A program made the translations under genes and the position numbers. A stretch of 64,000 nt of DNA, taken from an uncultured Bacilli bacterium. Its GTDB lineage: Bacteria; Bacillota_I; Bacilli_A; RF39; UBA660. A model generated the notes under the pieces. It was not told the origin of the DNA and did no database searches. It saw only the letters and a program-made list of their open reading frames with translations. The stretch spans positions 1 through 64,000 of the forward strand of contig CANQRL010000001.1 of NCBI GenBank assembly GCA_947626275.1. Direction: 5' to 3'. Shown here piece by piece: positions 1 through 8,453 of the stretch. Every line of letters begins with the position of its first letter. Position 1 is the stretch's first letter.

Positions 1-83
1 GAATCTTTTTGGCGTGGGTTTCTTTCCAATTTATAACCTTCTATCAAAAATATATTGACTTTTAATAGTTAGTCACCGATTTC

Positions 84-125
84 ATTATAACAAAACTTTC
101 CTTATTTGAAAAGTTTTGTTATAAT
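84..125. repeat. Perfect 16-bp inverted repeat in promoter of the radical SAM gene
   Basis: Bases 84-99 and 110-125 are exact reverse complements separated by 10 nt. Each arm contains a TATAAT hexamer: 120-125 on the plus strand, and the complement of 84-89 on the minus strand. The right arm is therefore also the probable -10 element for the gene starting at 147. The arrangement suits an operator bound by a dimeric repressor, or an RNA hairpin if transcription reads through from upstream. The 83 bases before it hold no convincing gene. Confidence 0.6.
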
Positions 126-146
126 AATTCGCTAGTAGGTGATGGT

Positions 147-1805
147 ATGTTAGAGGAAGTAAAAATAGAATTGACAGAACAGTGTGAGAGAATGTGTGTC
201 CATTGTTCGAGTAAGGCTAAAAAAGAGGATGCCATAAGTATTCCCCTACCTGTTGTGAAAGATGTCTTAAATGAAGCTTCTTCCTTGGGAGCAAGATCAG
301 TCGTATTTACGGGAGGGGAAGCAACCTTATATCCTTCATTAATAGAGTTAGTCTCCCATGCGACTAGTCTTGGGATGAAAGTAAAACTTTATACCATGGC
401 AACCCCTAATAAGGAAACGATTGAGTACATTCAAAAATTGACCTTTTACGGACTAAAGGAAATGATTTATTCGACGACTTATCGTTTGACAAGAGATCAA
501 GTGGTGACGAAAGAATCCTTGGAAGCTTTCTTTCCTAAGTTATTACAGGAGACTTCGATTCAACTAGGGGTACACCATGCTGTTACGAAGGATACGTTGG
601 GGGATATAGAAGATGCCTTACAACTTTTTCTTTCTTTACCAACTAATCGAACTACGCACTTTTCTCTTCTTCGGTATGTTCCTCATGGTAGAGGAGATGC
701 TTCTTTGCTTTTGACAAGAGAAGAGACTTTAGAATTACGAAAAAAAATGCAAAAGTGGACGAGTCTCTACGGAGATAAAATTCGTCTTGGTAGTCCTTGG
801 AATTATTTAGGAATCCACCATACACCTTGTACGGCTGCGATGGATACGATGATTGTTGGGTTTGATGGAAATGTCTATCCTTGTGATGCGATGAAGTATT
901 TTGATTATCTAGGAAGTGGTGGTAATATCTATCAAAACTCTCTAGAAACAATCTATCATTCTCCTTATTTTGAAAGTGTTAGAAAGACGAAAGAATTAGT
1001 AGGAGAAACGTGTCAAGCCTGTCCAGAATTCGACTGTTGTAAAGGGGGATGCCTTGGACAAAAATTAGTTGCTTTTGTTGATACGGAACAGTTTACGTTT
1101 GCTAGTTATGGGAAGCAAGCTCTTCGTACGATGAAAGCTTTTGATACGGCGGAAAAGAAAAAATTAAATGGAGAGCTCGGTCTTGTAGGAGAATTAGGAG
1201 AATTTTTAGACTCCTTTAAAAAGTATAAAACCCATGATGTTGATGAAGAAGCGAAAGAAAAATTAAGAAACAATTTAATCATCGAAGCAGGAGATATTCT
1301 TTGGTATGTAGCGGCTTCTTTGGGAAGCTCTTATGGGCTTACTTTTGAGGATATCGGTAATCATTTGTTTGGAAGAAGCTCTAGACAAACAATTACGGAA
1401 AGTCTTTTGGAAGACTGTGTAAAAAGAAGAGATCCAGAATGTTTAAGAGTTACTAGCAGTCGGGAAATTCCTCTAAAAAGATTAGATGAAACTTTTGATT
1501 CTTCTTCTTATCAATTTGAAGATGAATGGAAGAATTTGATGGCGATTGCTTGTCGTGTTCTTTTCGTTCAAACAGGAGAAGAAGCCAAAGAAGAGTTATG
1601 CCGTTTTGTTACTTCTTTAAGTTTCATTGTACAAGGGGAACTTCACGTTTCTATGGAAGAAGTGGCTAGAAGAAATATCGAAAAGTTAAAAGTTCGTTAT
1701 GAAAAGGGATTTGACAAGCAAATTGCTACTTCTCGTGTTACATTACTTACGGATTATAAACAAGAAGAGGTAGAAAAAGAGCGTCCTTATCAAAAACATA
1801 TTTAA
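147..1805 (+). CDS. Radical SAM/SPASM protein fused to a MazG-like domain
   Basis: This is a 552-aa two-part enzyme. The N-terminal part is a radical SAM domain: a CxxxCxxC cluster motif at C13, C17 and C20, and a GGE motif at 56-58. A SPASM-type auxiliary iron-sulfur region follows, with Cys at about 228, 246, 289, 292, 298 and 302. The C-terminal part (about 340-525) looks like the all-alpha MazG NTP-pyrophosphohydrolase fold: GELGE at 348-352, EAGD at 380-383, and the closing RYEKGF at 517-522 typical of phage-type MazG. About 100 residues separate the second and third motifs and resemble a degenerate second copy of the helical unit. The start follows GGTGAT. Substrate unknown. A nucleotide-related radical reaction or a maturase are possibilities, inferred only. 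Confidence 0.75.
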   Translation: MLEEVKIELTEQCERMCVHCSSKAKKEDAISIPLPVVKDVLNEASSLGARSVVFTGGEATLYPSLIELVSHATSLGMKVKLYTMATPNKETIEYIQKLTFYGLKEMIYSTTYRLTRDQVVTKESLEAFFPKLLQETSIQLGVHHAVTKDTLGDIEDALQLFLSLPTNRTTHFSLLRYVPHGRGDASLLLTREETLELRKKMQKWTSLYGDKIRLGSPWNYLGIHHTPCTAAMDTMIVGFDGNVYPCDAMKYFDYLGSGGNIYQNSLETIYHSPYFESVRKTKELVGETCQACPEFDCCKGGCLGQKLVAFVDTEQFTFASYGKQALRTMKAFDTAEKKKLNGELGLVGELGEFLDSFKKYKTHDVDEEAKEKLRNNLIIEAGDILWYVAASLGSSYGLTFEDIGNHLFGRSSRQTITESLLEDCVKRRDPECLRVTSSREIPLKRLDETFDSSSYQFEDEWKNLMAIACRVLFVQTGEEAKEELCRFVTSLSFIVQGELHVSMEEVARRNIEKLKVRYEKGFDKQIATSRVTLLTDYKQEEVEKERPYQKHI

Positions 1806-1824
1806 AAGAGGATTCTCTTTTTTT
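1804..1824 (+). terminator. Intrinsic terminator after the radical SAM gene
   Basis: A 7-bp stem (AAAAGAG/CTCTTTT) with loop GATT runs into a T-tract and overlaps the stop codon. It separates the first gene from the serine hydrolase, which has its own -10-like TACAAT just downstream. Confidence 0.7.
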
Positions 1825-1860
1825 GGATGGTAAATTGTGTTACAATGATATCGTGGTAGT

Positions 1861-2874
1861 ATGAAAGAGAAATTACAAAATTATTTTCAAAAATTAGTTG
1901 AAGAAGGCGTTTTCCCAGGGGTTAGTTATGCTATTTTTTATCAGGGTAAAACAGTAATCGATTGTGCGGGAAAAAAATCTCTTCTCCCAAAAGAAGAAGA
2001 GACAACTACGCAAACGCTTTACGATATTGCTTCTTTAACGAAAGTATTGGTTACGAATACGCTTTTTTCTATGGCAGAAGAAGAAGGATTACTTTCTGAT
2101 ACGGATACTTTTCAAACGTATTTTCCAACTTTCCCTTATGCGAATATTCAACTCCTTCATTTGTTGAATCACTCTTCTGGATTAGTTCCTAAGTATGATA
2201 AGTATCACTTAAAGGAAAAAGAGGAATTCTTTACGAAAATCAGTCAAAAAAATGAACCTGGAAAAGATGTTATTTATTCCGATTTAAATTATTTGTTGTT
2301 AGGCTTTTTATTGGAGAAAGTTTATCAGGAACCGTTGGATTCTTTAGCCGAGAAAAGAATATTTCAGCCTCTTCAAATGATGCATACGACTTATCATCCT
2401 AAAAAAGAGGATTGTGCGCCTACCGAAGATACTCTGGATAGAGGGTTATTGCAAGGACAGGTTCATGATGAAAAAGCTTATTTTTTAAATGGGGTAGCCG
2501 GTCATGCAGGGGTTTTTAGTACTTCCTCTGATCTTCTCCTTTTTGGTCAGATGATTCTTGCTAATGATGGGAGTTTTTTGAAAAAAGAAAGCATTGATAA
2601 GTGGTTTTCAAAAACGGTCACAGCTTCTACTGGTGTTTCTAGGAGTCGTGCTTGGATGATAGCGAATACTTATCGCGATACCAAAGAAATCGCTAGTGGG
2701 GATGCTATTTTTCATACCGGTTTTAGCGGTTGTGAATTTTTAATTGATCGAAAAAAGCAATGGATTTTAATTTTTCTTTCCAATCGGGTTCATCCAACAC
2801 GAGAAAATCAGTTGTTCTCTGAAAGAAGAAAAGAGTATAATAAACGAATTTATGAAATCGTAAAGGAGGGATAG
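1861..2874 (+). CDS. Serine beta-lactamase-like hydrolase/esterase
   Basis: A 337-aa member of the class C beta-lactamase/esterase superfamily (penicillin-binding-protein-like fold). Visible active-site elements are SxxK at S58-K61 (ASLTK), a YxN-type motif near residue 140 (YSDLNY), and HTG at 285-287 in the KTG position. No signal peptide or membrane segment is seen, so it is probably cytoplasmic and more likely an esterase or amidase than a wall enzyme. It starts at an ATG just after GGTAGT and sits one base upstream of uvrC, so the two are probably cotranscribed. The natural substrate is not evident. Confidence 0.82.
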   Translation: MKEKLQNYFQKLVEEGVFPGVSYAIFYQGKTVIDCAGKKSLLPKEEETTTQTLYDIASLTKVLVTNTLFSMAEEEGLLSDTDTFQTYFPTFPYANIQLLHLLNHSSGLVPKYDKYHLKEKEEFFTKISQKNEPGKDVIYSDLNYLLLGFLLEKVYQEPLDSLAEKRIFQPLQMMHTTYHPKKEDCAPTEDTLDRGLLQGQVHDEKAYFLNGVAGHAGVFSTSSDLLLFGQMILANDGSFLKKESIDKWFSKTVTASTGVSRSRAWMIANTYRDTKEIASGDAIFHTGFSGCEFLIDRKKQWILIFLSNRVHPTRENQLFSERRKEYNKRIYEIVKEG

Positions 2875-2875
2875 T

Positions 2876-4645
2876 ATGGATTACATCAAGCAAAAGCTTT
2901 CACTGTTGACGACATCACCAGGATGTTATCTCATGAAAAATAAAGATGGCATCATTATCTATGTCGGAAAGGCTAAGAATTTAAAAAATCGTGTCAGTTC
3001 TTACTTTCGTGGAAAGCATACAGGAAAGACAGCGAAGCTTGTAAGTGAGATTGTCGATTTTGAATATATCGCTGTTGGTAGTGAAGTAGAATCTTTTATT
3101 TTGGAAAATAATCTCATTAAAAAATATAATCCCAAGTATAATATCCTTCTAAAAGATGATAAGAGTTATCCTTATATTGAACTTACCAATGAAGAGGTAC
3201 CGAGATTAAAGGTTGTTCGTTCTTTATCACGGAAAAAAAGTCAAAAATATTTATACGGTCCTTATCCGAATGTGACAGCTGCTAGAGGAGTTGTCAATTT
3301 ACTAAACCGGATGTATCCGATTCGAAAATGTAATACCTATCCTTCTAAACCATGTCTTTATTATCATATTCATCAATGTTTAGGCTATTGTACGGAATCG
3401 ATTGCAAAAGAACAGATTGAGGAGATGAAAGAAGAGATTATTCGCTTTTTGAAAGGTGATCACTCTTTTATCACGAAAAGAATCGAAGAAGAGATGCAGA
3501 GTTATAGCATGGCGATGAAGTATGAAAAAGCCTTAGAGATGAAACAATTGCTCGATTATATTACGGTTACCTTAACTCATCAACAAGTAGAAGTAAAAGA
3601 TGGGGTAGACCGCGATATTTTTGGCTATTTCGAAAATAAAGGGTATCTCAGTATTCAAGTCTTTTTTATTCGTGGTTCTAAAATTGTTGGGAGACACTCC
3701 AAAATATTACCAATTATCGATTCCTTAAAGGAAGAGTTAGAACGATATATTGGTGACTTTTATCACAATATTCTGATGCCAAAAGAAATTTTAGTTCCGG
3801 AAGTCGTCGATGAAGAACTTTTATCGACCTATTTAGAAGCTACGGTAAGAAAGCCTCAAAAAGGGGAAAAACTAAGACTAATTGAAATGGCGAATGAAAA
3901 CGCTAAAATTGCTTTAGAGGAACAGTTTGAGTTGATTGAACGAGATGAAGCACGAACGCTAGAGGCTAATGAAGAACTTCGTAAAATTTTAGGACTAGAA
4001 ACATTAGACCGGATTGAAATTTTTGATAATGCCCATCTCTTTGGTACGTATAATGTTTCGGGAATGGTTGTTTTTCGAAATGGAAAACCAGCGAAGAATG
4101 AATATCGAAAGTTTAAGATATCGGTTGATAAAAACGATGATTATAACACGATGAGAGAGGTTATTTATCGTCGCTATTTCCGAGTTTTGAAAGACAATTT
4201 AGAAAGACCAGACTTAATCATTGTCGATGGAGGATTAGGGCAAATTCATGCCGCTTTAGAAATTGTCGAAAGTTTAGGATTAAAGATTCCTGTTGTGGGA
4301 TTAAAAAAAGATGATAAGCATACGACCAATCAACTATTAACGGCCTATGAAGCCTATGATATTGATAAGAAAAGTAATGTTTTCTATTTACTGGAACGAA
4401 TGCAGGATGAGGTTCATGAATTTACGATTCATTATCACAAACAGATTCGTAGTAAGGGAACACTAGAAAGTGTGTTAGATCCTGTTGCTGGAATTGGGAC
4501 AAAACGAAAAAAACAACTCATTCGGAAGTATAAGACCATTAGTCAAATGAAGAAGTTATCCGCCGAAGAGTTACAGGAGATTTTGCCAGAAAAAGTCGCG
4601 CAAGAACTCTACCAGTATTTACAAGATTATGAGAAATCATCATAA
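2876..4645 (+). CDS. uvrC: Excinuclease ABC subunit C
   Basis: A 589-aa UvrC, the nuclease subunit that makes the 3' and 5' incisions in nucleotide excision repair. The N-terminal GIY-YIG domain is clear (IIYVGKAKNLKNR near residues 27-40). A UVR motif follows around 205-235, then the RNase H-like C-terminal nuclease region (IVDGGLGQ, PVVGLKK) and a helix-hairpin-helix tail. The length matches the family. An AGGAGG-like site precedes the ATG, which lies directly after the hydrolase stop codon. uvrA and uvrB are not in the window. Confidence 0.95.
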   Translation: MDYIKQKLSLLTTSPGCYLMKNKDGIIIYVGKAKNLKNRVSSYFRGKHTGKTAKLVSEIVDFEYIAVGSEVESFILENNLIKKYNPKYNILLKDDKSYPYIELTNEEVPRLKVVRSLSRKKSQKYLYGPYPNVTAARGVVNLLNRMYPIRKCNTYPSKPCLYYHIHQCLGYCTESIAKEQIEEMKEEIIRFLKGDHSFITKRIEEEMQSYSMAMKYEKALEMKQLLDYITVTLTHQQVEVKDGVDRDIFGYFENKGYLSIQVFFIRGSKIVGRHSKILPIIDSLKEELERYIGDFYHNILMPKEILVPEVVDEELLSTYLEATVRKPQKGEKLRLIEMANENAKIALEEQFELIERDEARTLEANEELRKILGLETLDRIEIFDNAHLFGTYNVSGMVVFRNGKPAKNEYRKFKISVDKNDDYNTMREVIYRRYFRVLKDNLERPDLIIVDGGLGQIHAALEIVESLGLKIPVVGLKKDDKHTTNQLLTAYEAYDIDKKSNVFYLLERMQDEVHEFTIHYHKQIRSKGTLESVLDPVAGIGTKRKKQLIRKYKTISQMKKLSAEELQEILPEKVAQELYQYLQDYEKSS

Positions 4646-4708
4646 AATTTTTCACTTTTTCAAAAATGTGATATAATAGGTCCATTCGCAAGGAGGAATA
4701 TTGACGTT

Positions 4709-5515
4709 ATGTTAAAAGATAGGGCTATCAGCGCACATTTATTAGCGTTAGAAAAAAATGATATCGATGGAGCGATGAAAAGGGATCTCTCTAATAATCT
4801 ATCTGTTCTTGTCGTTAGGATGATTGATAATGTAGAGGGAGCGAAAAGCCTTTTAGAACAAGAAAGAGATATCATTCAAGAAAGAGGTCTTGATGGCGAT
4901 TATTTGTTTCAAAAAGATGCATCTGTACAAGATATTTTCCAAAGCTTTTATAAACATCGGAGAATAGATGATCAAGGAATGGAAGTTTTAGGAAATGATT
5001 TAATGCTTTCTGAAATGATGATGATGCTTGGAACGTTTTCTCGCTTTTCAGAAGAGCGTAGCAGTCATGTAGTAGCTCTTAAAAAAAGTATGCAGAAAGC
5101 GCAACGTAGAATTTCTAAAAAAGGAGTGTACGCTTTTTTCCCTTTAGAAGAAAAGGATGAAGATTTTCTTACTCTTCATATTGAAACGCTTCGTCAAATG
5201 AAATTAGACGAATATCAATTAGGATATTATATGAATCAGCAGTCATGGATTATTATGGAAGGTATTTTACGCCGACTAGGAATCAATCCCGAAGATGTTT
5301 CGAAAGAACAATGTGCGAAGATTACGGCAGAGAGCCGAAGACTTTGCGCAGAAAGTATGAAACTAGAATGCTTTTTTGTGAGAAGAAAGAGAAGAAGTCC
5401 GGCCGTTTCAGATGATATTAGCTTTCTTTCTCGGCAAGGAGAAACGACAAAAAGACTTGCTTCTGTTCTCTTGTGTGATGAGGAAGATGTGAAAGAAAAA
5501 GTCTACCGAATTTAA
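4709..5515 (+). CDS. Hypothetical protein, mostly helical
   Basis: A 268-aa soluble protein that I do not recognise. It is rich in charged and Met residues (a run of LSEMMMMLG near residue 107) and looks all-helical, with no signal peptide or membrane segment and a basic stretch (VRRKRRS) about 40 residues from the end. It is monocistronic: a TATAAT sits at about 4673, an AGGAGG lies 12 nt before the ATG (longer than usual, so a non-ATG start slightly upstream is possible), and a terminator overlaps the stop codon. Its position between uvrC and murG gives no functional hint. Confidence 0.7.
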   Translation: MLKDRAISAHLLALEKNDIDGAMKRDLSNNLSVLVVRMIDNVEGAKSLLEQERDIIQERGLDGDYLFQKDASVQDIFQSFYKHRRIDDQGMEVLGNDLMLSEMMMMLGTFSRFSEERSSHVVALKKSMQKAQRRISKKGVYAFFPLEEKDEDFLTLHIETLRQMKLDEYQLGYYMNQQSWIIMEGILRRLGINPEDVSKEQCAKITAESRRLCAESMKLECFFVRRKRRSPAVSDDISFLSRQGETTKRLASVLLCDEEDVKEKVYRI

Positions 5516-5538
5516 AAGGATGATTTATCCTTTTTTTT
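5514..5538 (+). terminator. Intrinsic terminator
   Basis: An 8-bp stem (AAAAGGAT/ATCCTTTT) with loop GATTT runs directly into a run of eight Ts. It ends the unknown gene's transcript ahead of the murG promoter. Confidence 0.8.
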
Positions 5539-5601
5539 GATATATTTTTCCTAGGCTTTTGCATATAATTATGATATAATAACAATAAGGAAGTGAGGCC
5601 G

Positions 5602-6714
5602 TTGAGAGTTATCATCAGTGCGGGTGGAACAGGAGGACATATCTATCCTGCTTTAGCCATTATTCGAAAAATTAAAGAAAAAGAGCCTAACAGTGAATTC
5701 TTATATATCGGTACCCACAATCGAATGGAGAAGGATATCGTTCCCAAAGAAGGAATTCCTTTTCGCATGATTAAAGTATACGGATTTAACCGAAAACAAT
5801 TATGGAAAAATGCCAATGTACTTTATCGCTTAGTCCTTGCTAAGAGAAAATGCAAAAAATGGATGAAAGAATTTAAACCAGACATTGTCATTGGGGTAGG
5901 CGGATACGTTACCGTACCTGTTTTAAAAGCTGCTCAGGAATTGGGGATTAAGACTTTTTTACATGAGCAGAATAGCATTGCTGGAAAAGCCAATCTAATG
6001 CTTGCGAAACATACGGATTTAATTGGCGTTTCCTTTGCTTCTAGTGCCTCTCAGTTTCCAAAAAATAAAACTGTTTTTACCGGTAATCCTTGTAGTGAGG
6101 ATGCTTTGAAAAAAGAACCGATGAAAAAAGAAGATTTGGGGTTAGATCCCAATAAGAAACTCGTTTTAATGGTCATGGGCTCCTTAGGAGCTAGTACGGT
6201 TAATGAAGTATTAGTAGAAATGTTACCGAAGGTAGGAAACAAGCCTTACCAATATTTATTTGTGACAGGAAAAGGAGACTACGAGGAAATCGCTAAAAAA
6301 ACGTTTCCAAAGAATGTGAAAGTGGTACCTTATCTCGATAACATGACGCGGATTATGAAAAAAGTCGATTTGATGATTACGCGTGCGGGAGCTTCTACGT
6401 TAAGTGAAATAACGGTTTTACAAGTTCCTTCTATTTTAATTCCAAGTCCTTATGTTCCCAATAATCATCAGTATAAAAATGCGATGGATTTTGTGGACAA
6501 AAAGGCTGCTATTTTAATAGAAGAAAAGGATTTAACAGCTGCTTTATTGTTAGAAAAGATAGATGAGATATTACTCTCAACACGGACCCAAGAAGAGATG
6601 AAAAAAAATCTTTCAACTATGGGTGTTGAAAACAGTGCCACAGTCATCTATGAAGAAATTCAAAAATTGATAGAGGGAAGAAAAAAAGATGGAAATATTA
6701 AAAGACATTCGTGA
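5602..6714 (+). CDS. murG: UDP-GlcNAc:lipid I N-acetylglucosaminyltransferase
   Basis: MurG makes lipid II from lipid I at the cytoplasmic membrane, the last intracellular step of peptidoglycan precursor synthesis. The protein (about 370 aa) opens with the glycine-rich GGTGGHIYPA acceptor loop. It carries the GT-B second-half motifs (MGSLGAS, TRAGASTLSEI, PYVPNNHQ). I chose the TTG at 5602 because it gives the family-typical N-terminus and follows AGTGAG at the spacing seen for other genes here. An in-frame GTG at 5593 is the alternative. It ends in TGA and overlaps murB by 26 nt, which suggests coupled translation. Confidence 0.95.
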   Translation: MRVIISAGGTGGHIYPALAIIRKIKEKEPNSEFLYIGTHNRMEKDIVPKEGIPFRMIKVYGFNRKQLWKNANVLYRLVLAKRKCKKWMKEFKPDIVIGVGGYVTVPVLKAAQELGIKTFLHEQNSIAGKANLMLAKHTDLIGVSFASSASQFPKNKTVFTGNPCSEDALKKEPMKKEDLGLDPNKKLVLMVMGSLGASTVNEVLVEMLPKVGNKPYQYLFVTGKGDYEEIAKKTFPKNVKVVPYLDNMTRIMKKVDLMITRAGASTLSEITVLQVPSILIPSPYVPNNHQYKNAMDFVDKKAAILIEEKDLTAALLLEKIDEILLSTRTQEEMKKNLSTMGVENSATVIYEEIQKLIEGRKKDGNIKRHS

Positions 6715-7585
6715 TTTAAACGTCGGGGAAATCCTGGAGGATATCGATATGCGAGAATACACCACTTATCGTGCTGGTGGTCACGCACTAGGGTTGGTCT
6801 ACCCAAAAGATGTTGAAGGGTTAATTGTTCTATTAAAATATCTAAGAGAAAACAATATTAAACATAAAATATTGGGGAAGGGTTCCAATCTCATTTTTAG
6901 TGATGAGAAATATGAAGGAATTCTTATTAAGCTAGACGCCCTAGACGAATTGGAAGTGAAGGGAAGAGAGATTCGGGTAGGTGCTGGATATCCTCTCATT
7001 AAATTAGCTGTTCGTCTTTCTCGTTTAGGATATACAGGGTTGGAATTTGCAACTGGTATCCCAGGAACTGTCGGTGGAGCTGTTTATATGAATGCCGGTG
7101 CCTATAAAAGTGATATGGGTTATATCGTAAAAAGCGTGAAAGTATTAACTCCTAGATATCGAGTAGTAGAGATGACAAATTACGATATGCATTTTCATTA
7201 TCGTTCTTCCTTTTTACAACAAAATCCAGATTATATTTGTCTTGAGGCAACCCTTATCTTACAAAAAGGCGATCCCGATGAAATTATGCAATTAATTGAT
7301 GATCGGAAAAGAAGAAGGTTAGAAACACAACCTCTCGAATATCCATCAGCAGGAAGTGTTTTCCGAAATCCAGAAGGGGACTACGCTGGACGACTCATTG
7401 AAGAATGTGGCTATAAGGGGTATTCCATAGGAGATGCTGAGGTAAGTACGAAGCATGCTAATTTTGTCATCAATAAAGGAAATGCCAACGGTAATGATAT
7501 TAAGAAACTGATTTTAGAGATTCAGTCAAAAGTAAAAGAAAAATATGGGATTGAGCTAAAAATTGAACAAGAATTTGTAGAATAG
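6689..7585 (+). CDS. murB: UDP-N-acetylenolpyruvoylglucosamine reductase
   Basis: A 298-aa FAD-dependent MurB that reduces enolpyruvyl-UDP-GlcNAc to UDP-MurNAc. FAD-domain motifs are visible (TTYRAGGHA near 28-36, LGKGSNLIFSD, GIPGTVGGAVYMNAGAY near 123-139), as are the C-terminal PSAGSVFRNP and HANFVINKG segments. Its position between murG and divIB in a wall and division cluster agrees with the assignment. The ATG lies inside the end of murG behind GAGGGA. The length is typical of type II MurB. Confidence 0.96.
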   Translation: MEILKDIRDLNVGEILEDIDMREYTTYRAGGHALGLVYPKDVEGLIVLLKYLRENNIKHKILGKGSNLIFSDEKYEGILIKLDALDELEVKGREIRVGAGYPLIKLAVRLSRLGYTGLEFATGIPGTVGGAVYMNAGAYKSDMGYIVKSVKVLTPRYRVVEMTNYDMHFHYRSSFLQQNPDYICLEATLILQKGDPDEIMQLIDDRKRRRLETQPLEYPSAGSVFRNPEGDYAGRLIEECGYKGYSIGDAEVSTKHANFVINKGNANGNDIKKLILEIQSKVKEKYGIELKIEQEFVE

Positions 7586-7593
7586 GTGATACC

Positions 7594-8343
7594 ATGAAAA
7601 AAGAGAAAATAGAAAAATCGCGCATTGCCCTTCAAAAACAGAAGGAAGTTCAAAAGCAAAAGAAAAAAAGAAAAATTCAATATATTAAACTTCTCTTTTT
7701 TCTTGTTTTTCTCCTTATATTAGGTGGTATTGGATGGCTGTTATTACAAGTACCCATTCAATCCATTGTCATTAAGGATAATATCTTTCTAAGTGATCAG
7801 GAAATCATTGATTCTGCTCATCTCCGCGATTATCCAAGTACGTTAAAGACACCAAGTTGGCAGATTCAAAAACAACTAGAGAAGGATATTTATATCCAAT
7901 CTGCTAAGGTAGAAAAGAAAAATTGGTTTACGAAAGTCGTGATTACGGTAGATGAAAATAGACCTCTTTTCTATTATCAGGTAACGGCGAAGACGGTATT
8001 GGAAAGTGGCGATCAAGTAGAGGATACTTTTTCACTACCAACGCTATTAAACGAAGTTCCTTCGGATATTTTAGCGGAATTCATTGAGCAGATGAGTGGA
8101 GTTCCGTTAGATGTTCTAGAGCGAATGTCAGAAATCCGGTATTGTCCGAAAGAAGGAGATATGGAATTATTTTTGATTTCGATGAGTGATGGAAATTACG
8201 TCTATGTTACTCTAGAGACAGAAAATGGAAAGTCAAAATTTCAAAGAATTTATAACTATATCGAATATCTAGAAGGATCGAATGAGAAGAAAGGTGTCTT
8301 CCACTTGGATGGGGGAGAGTATTTAGAACCTTATAAAAAATAA
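7594..8343 (+). CDS. divIB: Cell division protein DivIB/FtsQ
   Basis: A 249-aa bitopic division protein. A basic cytoplasmic N-terminus (about 30 residues, largely Lys and Gln) is followed by one membrane segment (about 34-52), a POTRA-like domain (about 54-125) and an extracellular beta domain. DivIB/FtsQ stabilises the FtsL-DivIC complex at the septum. Sequence conservation is low, as usual for the family, so topology and position between murB and ftsA carry much of the evidence. It starts at ATG after AGGTGAT. A terminator follows. Confidence 0.85.
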   Translation: MKKEKIEKSRIALQKQKEVQKQKKKRKIQYIKLLFFLVFLLILGGIGWLLLQVPIQSIVIKDNIFLSDQEIIDSAHLRDYPSTLKTPSWQIQKQLEKDIYIQSAKVEKKNWFTKVVITVDENRPLFYYQVTAKTVLESGDQVEDTFSLPTLLNEVPSDILAEFIEQMSGVPLDVLERMSEIRYCPKEGDMELFLISMSDGNYVYVTLETENGKSKFQRIYNYIEYLEGSNEKKGVFHLDGGEYLEPYKK

Positions 8344-8349
8344 TGCTTG

Positions 8350-8386
8350 AAAAAGAAGGGAAAAACGACTCTTCTTTTTGCTTTTT
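8350..8386 (+). terminator. Intrinsic terminator after divIB
   Basis: A 9-bp stem (AAAAAGAAG/CTTCTTTTT) encloses a 12-nt loop and is followed by T-rich sequence. The ftsA promoter (TATAAT near 8422) comes next, so ftsA-ftsZ are probably a separate unit. Confidence 0.65.
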
Positions 8387-8453
8387 CTTGGAATTTCTTT
8401 TACATTTCTTCAAATTTATAGTATAATATTGTTAGACTGTAGGAGATGATACT

